This document shows, in pieces, positions 58,922-64,000 of a DNA stretch of 64,000 nt (its first letter is position 1; each line of letters starts with the position of its first letter). The position numbers were made by a program, and so were the translations under genes. This DNA is from Chryseobacterium endalhagicum (GTDB taxonomy: Bacteria; Bacteroidota; Bacteroidia; Flavobacteriales; Weeksellaceae), in assembly GCF_016745235.1 (NCBI RefSeq), contig NZ_JAELVM010000003.1:620001-684000 (forward strand), written 5' to 3'. A model generated the notes under the pieces. That model did not search any database. It was not told the DNA's origin and worked only from the letters and a program-made list of their open reading frames with translations.

Positions 58922-61525
58922 ATGACATCACAAGAGATACGTCAAAAATTTTTAGATTATTTTAAAAGTAAAGACCACCTTATCGTTCCTTCAGCGCCTA
59001 TCGTGCTGAAAGACGACCCTACCCTTATGTTTTCCAACTCAGGAATGACGCAGTTCAAAGATTTTTTCTTAGGCTACAAAACACCTACAGCCCCAAGAAT
59101 TGCCGATACACAGAAATGTCTGAGAGTTTCCGGAAAGCATAATGACCTGGATGATGTGGGAAGAGATACCTACCACCATACCATGTTTGAGATGTTGGGG
59201 AACTGGTCTTTCGGTGATTATTTCAAAAAAGATGCTATTGCTTTTGCCTGGGAATTACTGACTGAAGTATTCGGAATTCCAAAAGAAAATTTATACGTAA
59301 CGATTTTCGAAGGAGATGCTTCGGAAAACCTTGAAAGGGATCAGGATGCCTACGATTTCTGGAAATCACACATTTCAGAAGACAGAATTATCAATGGAAA
59401 CAAGAAGGATAATTTCTGGGAGATGGGAGAAAGCGGACCGTGCGGACCGTGTTCAGAAATCCACGTTGACCTTAGAACTGAAGAAGAGAAAGCTAAAGTT
59501 TCAGGACTTGATCTGGTGAATAACGACCATCCTCAGGTAGTGGAAGTTTGGAACCTGGTTTTCATGGAATTCAACAGAAAAGCAGATAAATCTCTTGAAA
59601 AGCTTCCTGCACAGCATGTGGATACAGGAATGGGCTTTGAGCGTCTGTGCATGGCACTTCAGGGTAAATCTTCCAACTACGATACGGATGTTTTCACACC
59701 GCTTATTGCTAAAGTGGAAGAACTTTCAGGTAAAAAATATACAGGAATTTTAGAGGACGAAAAAGATATTGCGATCCGTGTTGTGGTAGACCATATCAGA
59801 GCGGTAGCATTTGCTATTGCTGACGGGCAGCTTCCTTCCAACGGAGGTGCTGGTTATGTAATCAGAAGAATTTTAAGAAGAGGAATTTCCTATTCCTACC
59901 GATTCCTGGGGATGAAAGAACCATTCCTTTACAAGCTTGTTGCTGTACTTCAGGAACAGATGGGACCCTTCTTCCCTGAATTGGAAAAACAAGGAAAACT
60001 GGTTTCAGAGGTGATTAAAAGTGAAGAAGATTCATTCTTAAAAACCATTGAAAACGGACTGATCAGAGTTGAAAAATTAATTGAGCAGACCATTGCAGAC
60101 GGTTCAAAAGTATTACCAAGCGAAGAAGTTTTTGAATTATATGATACATACGGTTTCCCGGACGATTTAACGAGAATTATTGCAGAGGAAAAAGGGCTTA
60201 CCATTGATGAAGCAGGATTTAAAGCTGAAATGGAAAAGCAGAAACTGCGTTCAAAAGCTGATTCTGCACAGAAGGTTTACGACTGGGTAACTTTGGAAAC
60301 GAAGCCTGAAAACTTCGTAGGCTACGATCAGATCGAATCTGAAACCTATATTACAAGATACAGAAAAGTAGAAAATAAAGACGGGGAATTCTATCAGGTA
60401 GTATTGAGCAGCTCTCCCTTCTACCCTGAAGGCGGTGGCCAGGTAGGCGACAAAGGAGTTCTGGAAAATGCCGTTGAAAGCTTTGAAGTTTTAGAAACCA
60501 AAAAAGAAAACGGACTTATTATTTCCTTGATCAACGGACTTCCAAAAGATGCCGGAGCTGTTTTCTACGCGAAAGTAGATGCAACGGACAGAAAAAATTC
60601 TCAGGCGAATCACTCTGTAACCCACCTTTTACACGAGGCTTTAAGAGAAGTTTTAGGAACTCACGTTGAACAGAAAGGTTCATACGTAGGTCCTGATTAT
60701 CTTCGTTTTGACTTCTCTCATTTCAGTAAAATGACGGAGGAAGAACTGGCTTTGGTAGAAGAAAAAGTAAATCATAAGATCAAGGAAAGTATTGCTTTGC
60801 AGGAATTCAGAAACATTCCGATTCAGGAAGCTCTGGACAAGGGAGCAATGGCTTTGTTTGGTGAGAAATACGGAGACAGCGTGAGAATGATCCAGTTTGG
60901 AAGCTCTAAGGAACTTTGCGGTGGAACTCACGTTAAAAACACCATGGAGATCGGCCACTTTAAAATTGTTTCCGAAAGCTCTGCAGCAGCAGGAATCAGA
61001 AGAATAGAAGCTATTTCCGGGGATAAATCTGAGGAATATTTCAAAAATCTGGAAAATCAGATCCTTGAGCTTACCCAATTGCTGAAATCTAAAGATGTGG
61101 TAAGATCTATCGAGAAACTGATTGAAGAAAATGCGTCTTTAAAATCTGAAGTGGAAGCCTTTAAAAAGGAAAAAGCTAAAGGCGAGATCGGTGAATGGAA
61201 AAATGCTTACGAGCAGAAAGGAAACAAACAGCTGTTGGTGAAGAAAACTTCTCTGGATGCAGGTTCTGTGAAAGACATCGTATTCCAGCTGAAAAGAGAA
61301 ATCCCGACTTCGGTAACGATCATTCTTTCCGATGCCGATGGAAAACCTATGATCACGGTAGGTGTTTCTGACGATCTGGCAGCAGATTATCAGGCCGGAG
61401 CCATCATCAAAGACCTGGCAAAAGAAATCCAGGGCGGCGGCGGCGGAAATCCGGGTTTTGCCACGGCAGGAGGTAAAAATCTTGACGGTTTGGAAAATGC
61501 TTACCAAAAAGCTTTAAATATTTAG
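58922..61525 (+). CDS. alaS: Alanyl-tRNA synthetase
   Basis: 867 residues, full length. Class II catalytic core (about 1-250) with motif 2 HHTMFEMLGNWSFGDYFKK, tRNA-recognition helices (about 255-450), editing domain with HSVTHLLHEALREVLG and CGGTHV zinc ligands (about 560-680), and the C-Ala domain (about 700-867, ending in the Gly-rich AxGGGGGNPGFATAGG region). Charges tRNA-Ala and clears Ser/Gly misacylation. Single gene followed by a terminator. Confidence 0.97.
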   Translation: MTSQEIRQKFLDYFKSKDHLIVPSAPIVLKDDPTLMFSNSGMTQFKDFFLGYKTPTAPRIADTQKCLRVSGKHNDLDDVGRDTYHHTMFEMLGNWSFGDYFKKDAIAFAWELLTEVFGIPKENLYVTIFEGDASENLERDQDAYDFWKSHISEDRIINGNKKDNFWEMGESGPCGPCSEIHVDLRTEEEKAKVSGLDLVNNDHPQVVEVWNLVFMEFNRKADKSLEKLPAQHVDTGMGFERLCMALQGKSSNYDTDVFTPLIAKVEELSGKKYTGILEDEKDIAIRVVVDHIRAVAFAIADGQLPSNGGAGYVIRRILRRGISYSYRFLGMKEPFLYKLVAVLQEQMGPFFPELEKQGKLVSEVIKSEEDSFLKTIENGLIRVEKLIEQTIADGSKVLPSEEVFELYDTYGFPDDLTRIIAEEKGLTIDEAGFKAEMEKQKLRSKADSAQKVYDWVTLETKPENFVGYDQIESETYITRYRKVENKDGEFYQVVLSSSPFYPEGGGQVGDKGVLENAVESFEVLETKKENGLIISLINGLPKDAGAVFYAKVDATDRKNSQANHSVTHLLHEALREVLGTHVEQKGSYVGPDYLRFDFSHFSKMTEEELALVEEKVNHKIKESIALQEFRNIPIQEALDKGAMALFGEKYGDSVRMIQFGSSKELCGGTHVKNTMEIGHFKIVSESSAAAGIRRIEAISGDKSEEYFKNLENQILELTQLLKSKDVVRSIEKLIEENASLKSEVEAFKKEKAKGEIGEWKNAYEQKGNKQLLVKKTSLDAGSVKDIVFQLKREIPTSVTIILSDADGKPMITVGVSDDLAADYQAGAIIKDLAKEIQGGGGGNPGFATAGGKNLDGLENAYQKALNI

Positions 61526-61555
61526 GATTAAGCATTCTTTTATTATAAAACATTT

Positions 61556-61590
61556 AAACTCCTGAAAATTTCAGGAGTTTTTTTATTTAT
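61556..61590 (+). terminator. Intrinsic terminator of alaS
   Basis: AAACTCCTGAAA and TTTCAGGAGTTT with a T run. Confidence 0.88.
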
Positions 61591-61684
61591 AACCATTCTA
61601 ATTATTGATCTTATCTTAACAAACCATTACCTAAACTTAAACTATTTGTTTCGTCCCCTTAAAATATAGTTCATAATAGACCTC

Positions 61685-61692
61685 TAGTTTTG
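61685..61692 (+). promoter_or_regulatory. Candidate -7 element of the PhoX-like gene
   Basis: TAGTTTTG matches TAnnTTTG, 27 bp before ATG 61720. No -33 partner at the usual spacing. Confidence 0.4.
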
Positions 61693-61719
61693 CTACAATC
61701 GAAATTCAAAAAAGTAATT

Positions 61720-63201
61720 ATGAAAATTAACAAAACTATCGGAGCTTTATTGTTCGCTGCTATGGCCTTTCAAGGCTGTAATGATGACAATAATGAAGGT
61801 CAGGAAACCAATCCTGTGAATGAAAATATCAAAATTGAAAACTTCTCTCAGGAGCCGGCTTTCGTTTATGGTATGCAGGGATTTGAAAATCTGAACATCA
61901 CCACCCTGATTTCAAGTTCAGATGTTCTTGCAGGAACCCCCAACTTCGTTTTTGCTGGCCAGCCGGACGGAATGGGAATTATGAAAGATCCGAACTCCGA
62001 CGGTTATTTAATGATCACCAACCACGAGATCACCCAATCTGTATCAAGAGTTTATTTAGATAAAACATTCAAGCCTGTAAAAGGAGAATACATCCTGAAC
62101 GGAATCGGTGGGATGACCAGATTATGTTCTGCGACCCTTGCCACTCCGGAAACCCATGGATTCAGTGCATTCCTTACCGCTGGAGAATCCGGTGAAGAAA
62201 GTATGGTTCACGCTATTAATCCATTGGCTCCTGCTTCTCAGGCTGCAGACCAGACCAGAGTAAAGCCCGCTTTGGGAAAAGCTTCTATGGAAAATGCCGT
62301 TCCGCTTCCTAAAGATGTTTCAGGAGGGAAAACCTACATTATGATTGGGGAAGACCAGTCTTATTCTTCATCACACCAGTCTGCAGGACAGCTGATCATG
62401 TATGTTTCCAATACCCAGGGAGATCTTGAGAACGGAAAATTATATGCTTTGAAAAGAACGAACAGCAACTATACGGAAACCGATATGGTAAAAGGAGGTT
62501 CTTACGATGTGGAATTTGTAGAAATTACCAACGCTAAAAACTCAACCGGCGCGCAGATCAATCAGAAAAATATTGACAACAGCGCGATCCGTTTTTCAAG
62601 AGTTGAAGATGTAGATTACAGAAAAGGAGCCGGAAAAGGAAGAGAAATCTACTTTACGGCAACCGGAGAATCTTCAGACGGTGTTACTCCAAAACCGGGA
62701 CTTACGATGTGGGGAAGAGTCTACAAGCTGGTTCTGAATGAAAACAATATGCTGACAGGAAAGCTGGAAGTGGCAGCAGAAGGAGATTCAAATCCGGGGC
62801 ACAACCTGATCAATCCTGACAACCTTTGTGTTACTGAAAACTTTGTGTATATCCAGGAAGACGGAGATTCATATTATCCGGCAGCCACCCACGATTCTTA
62901 TATCTGGCAGCTGAATATTGCTACGAAGCAGTACAAGCCATGGCTAAATATGAAACACAACAGAGGAGATGCTGCATGGCAGACCGCTTACAACCAGTCC
63001 GGAAACCTTCAGAAATTCGGTTCATGGGAATTTGGAGCCATGGTTGATATTTCAGATATCATCGGAATTCCGAATACTTTCGCAGTCAATATCCACTCTC
63101 ATACATGGCAGAAAGATAAATTTAAAAATGCTGACGGTGCCGGAGTGAATACCAATAAGGAAGGAGGCCAGATTGTAATCATCAGAAACGTAGAGAAATA
63201 A
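61720..63201 (+). CDS. PhoX/DUF839-like lipoprotein
   Basis: 493 residues from ATG 61720 (MKINKTIGALL), which gives a lipoprotein signal ending AFQGC; the upstream ATG 61690 overlaps the promoter. The body reads as a beta-propeller of the PhoX (DUF839) type: GQPDGMGIMKDPNSDGYLMITNHE at about 75-98, VEDVDYRKG near 300, NPDNLCV near 368 and a C-terminal HSHTW. PhoX enzymes are Ca/Fe-dependent alkaline phosphatases, usually exported by Tat; this one has a Sec lipoprotein signal and may be a non-phosphatase relative. It is followed by the cytochrome c peroxidase gene, a recurring pair in this group. Confidence 0.75.
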   Translation: MKINKTIGALLFAAMAFQGCNDDNNEGQETNPVNENIKIENFSQEPAFVYGMQGFENLNITTLISSSDVLAGTPNFVFAGQPDGMGIMKDPNSDGYLMITNHEITQSVSRVYLDKTFKPVKGEYILNGIGGMTRLCSATLATPETHGFSAFLTAGESGEESMVHAINPLAPASQAADQTRVKPALGKASMENAVPLPKDVSGGKTYIMIGEDQSYSSSHQSAGQLIMYVSNTQGDLENGKLYALKRTNSNYTETDMVKGGSYDVEFVEITNAKNSTGAQINQKNIDNSAIRFSRVEDVDYRKGAGKGREIYFTATGESSDGVTPKPGLTMWGRVYKLVLNENNMLTGKLEVAAEGDSNPGHNLINPDNLCVTENFVYIQEDGDSYYPAATHDSYIWQLNIATKQYKPWLNMKHNRGDAAWQTAYNQSGNLQKFGSWEFGAMVDISDIIGIPNTFAVNIHSHTWQKDKFKNADGAGVNTNKEGGQIVIIRNVEK

Positions 63202-63225
63202 CTTTTCAATATTCAATAAAAATCC

Positions 63226-63262
63226 AGAGTATCAGCGGGAATATTTCCGTTGATACTTTTTC
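63226..63262 (+). terminator. Terminator between the PhoX-like and peroxidase genes
   Basis: AGTATCAGCGGGAA and TTCCGTTGATACT form a long stem followed by TTTTT, ending at the start of the next gene. Read-through may be how the next gene is partly expressed. Confidence 0.8.
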
Positions 63263-63268
63263 ATGCCT

Positions 63269-64000
63269 ATGAAAATATTTTCAAAATATCCGGTTCTTTT
63301 TGCTGTATTTACTGCAGCTGTTCTTTTTATTCTTTTTCAATGTAAAACCGATAAACACCAGCCCATCAACGAGGATCTGGGGACGGTAAAAAATGAAATT
63401 TCCAAAACCAATACTGCATTTGAAAAACAGATCAATGAACTGATGGCTCTTGTTTCCAGAAATGCAGATGAAAAAGCTATTCAGACTAAGTTTGAAGAAC
63501 TCAGAATCACTTATAAAAAAATGGAATGGGCGGTAGAATATTTTCTTCCGAATTCTGCCCGATTTATCAACGGTCCTGCCCTGCCGGAAATTGAGATGGA
63601 TGAACATACGGAACTGGAACCTGAAGGACTTCAGGTGCTGGAAGAGCTTTTCTATCCATACACTCCCGAAAATAAGGATGAAGCGGTACGTTATCTCAAA
63701 AAGCTGATCAATAAAAGCAATACCATTAAAACCAATTTCCAAGCGATCACCATCAGCAAAGATCAGATATTTGATGCTGCCAGACAGGAAATTTTCAGGA
63801 TCTCAAGTTTGGGTATTTCCGGTTTTGACACGCCCGTTTCCGGAACATTTTTAAAGGAAATGCCGTATTCGCTGGAAGCTGTTCAACTCACTCTACAGCA
63901 GATCTCTACCGAAAAATCAAAAGAAAAAGCACTGAAAGACATCAACTCAGCGATTGGTGCAGCAGTGAATGTTCTTAAAAAAAATACAGACCGGAATACT
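63269..64000 (+). CDS. Probable di-haem cytochrome c peroxidase, N-terminal part
   Basis: Open to the right edge (244 codons from ATG 63269; ATG 63263 two codons earlier is in frame). Lipoprotein-type signal with LFILFQC. The visible part is all helical, with KFEELRITYKKMEWAVEYF at about 68-86, FINGPALPEIEMDE at about 93-106 and LEPEGLQVLEELFYPY at about 111-126, the N-terminal extension seen in Bacteroidota cytochrome c peroxidases of the MauG/CCP family. The haem-binding CxxCH motifs would be beyond the window. Its position after the PhoX-like gene supports the call. No haem motif is visible, so the name is inferred. Confidence 0.6.
   Translation, partial: MKIFSKYPVLFAVFTAAVLFILFQCKTDKHQPINEDLGTVKNEISKTNTAFEKQINELMALVSRNADEKAIQTKFEELRITYKKMEWAVEYFLPNSARFINGPALPEIEMDEHTELEPEGLQVLEELFYPYTPENKDEAVRYLKKLINKSNTIKTNFQAITISKDQIFDAARQEIFRISSLGISGFDTPVSGTFLKEMPYSLEAVQLTLQQISTEKSKEKALKDINSAIGAAVNVLKKNTDRNT

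Noticed and set aside
1..64000. tRNA, rRNA, riboswitch or prophage
   Set aside because: None could be supported by eye; no integrase, phage structural gene, cloverleaf or rRNA sequence was recognised.

Overview
The window looks like chromosome of a member of the Bacteroidota, class Flavobacteriia, most like Chryseobacterium or a close Weeksellaceae relative. The evidence is the AT-rich sequence, Bacteroidota-type promoters with a TAnnTTTG -7 element, several secreted proteins with type IX secretion (T9SS) C-terminal sorting domains, a DnaE polymerase with a built-in DnaQ-like exonuclease, an EndoF1-like GH18 lipoprotein, a fused E1 alpha/beta 2-oxoacid dehydrogenase, and an archaeal/eukaryotic-type ProRS. 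I saw no prophage, integrase, transposase gene, CRISPR array, rRNA or tRNA. The genus call is an inference from gene content.

Layout. 0-2.3 kb: zinc-ribbon protein (partial), Nif3-like protein, a voltage-gated K+ channel-like protein with a C-terminal zinc ribbon, and a 52-residue membrane protein. 2.3-10.8 kb: four consecutive minus-strand T9SS cargo genes built from shuffled modules with nearly identical tails, three of them with their own terminators. 11.1-15.8 kb: dnaE. 16.2-24 kb: secreted subtilase, 2-oxoacid dehydrogenase E1, bestrophin, and an Lrp regulator divergent from a Cys/Met PLP lyase. 24-30.5 kb: glycosyltransferase, an SDR plus AraC pair with a candidate AraC-type operator, GH18 glycosidase, a secreted protein and a decayed AraC fragment. 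30.6-33.3 kb: THUMP RNA methyltransferase, then a methyltransferase/ZIP transporter operon. 33.9-36.4 kb: GFR-repeat lipoprotein plus FadL-like outer-membrane protein. 36.5-43 kb: proS, DUF937-OmpA protein, Nramp transporter, grpE-dnaJ. 43-49 kb: DUF808, serine hydrolase, esterase, DedA, prfB. 49-53.5 kb: a small gene with an in-frame stop and a FAD oxidoreductase, both between inverted copies of a repeat, then an unusual AAA ATPase and an alpha/beta hydrolase. 53.6-58.3 kb: ABC exporter, then an ECF sigma / ZAS anti-sigma / DUF417 / MsrAB operon. 58.9-64 kb: alaS, PhoX-like lipoprotein and the start of a probable cytochrome c peroxidase.

The coding part is mostly ordinary housekeeping and envelope functions. 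The unexpected material is between the genes. There are (1) degenerate arrays whose period is 7 bp although their sequence differs from locus to locus, two of them exactly 7 x 7 = 49 bp; (2) a MITE-like family with about 25-bp terminal inverted repeats and an internal hairpin, in four copies; (3) an inverted pair of a 100-120 bp repeat flanking a two-gene segment; (4) an 89-bp tandem repeat; (5) a GC-rich perfect 22-bp stem beside dnaJ; and (6) a nested inverted-repeat element. Protein-level oddities are a DnaJ that kept only one of two zinc centres, an IF2_N-AAA ATPase with a changed Walker A, a T9SS gene with an eroded first domain, and a possible oxidant-response sigma operon.
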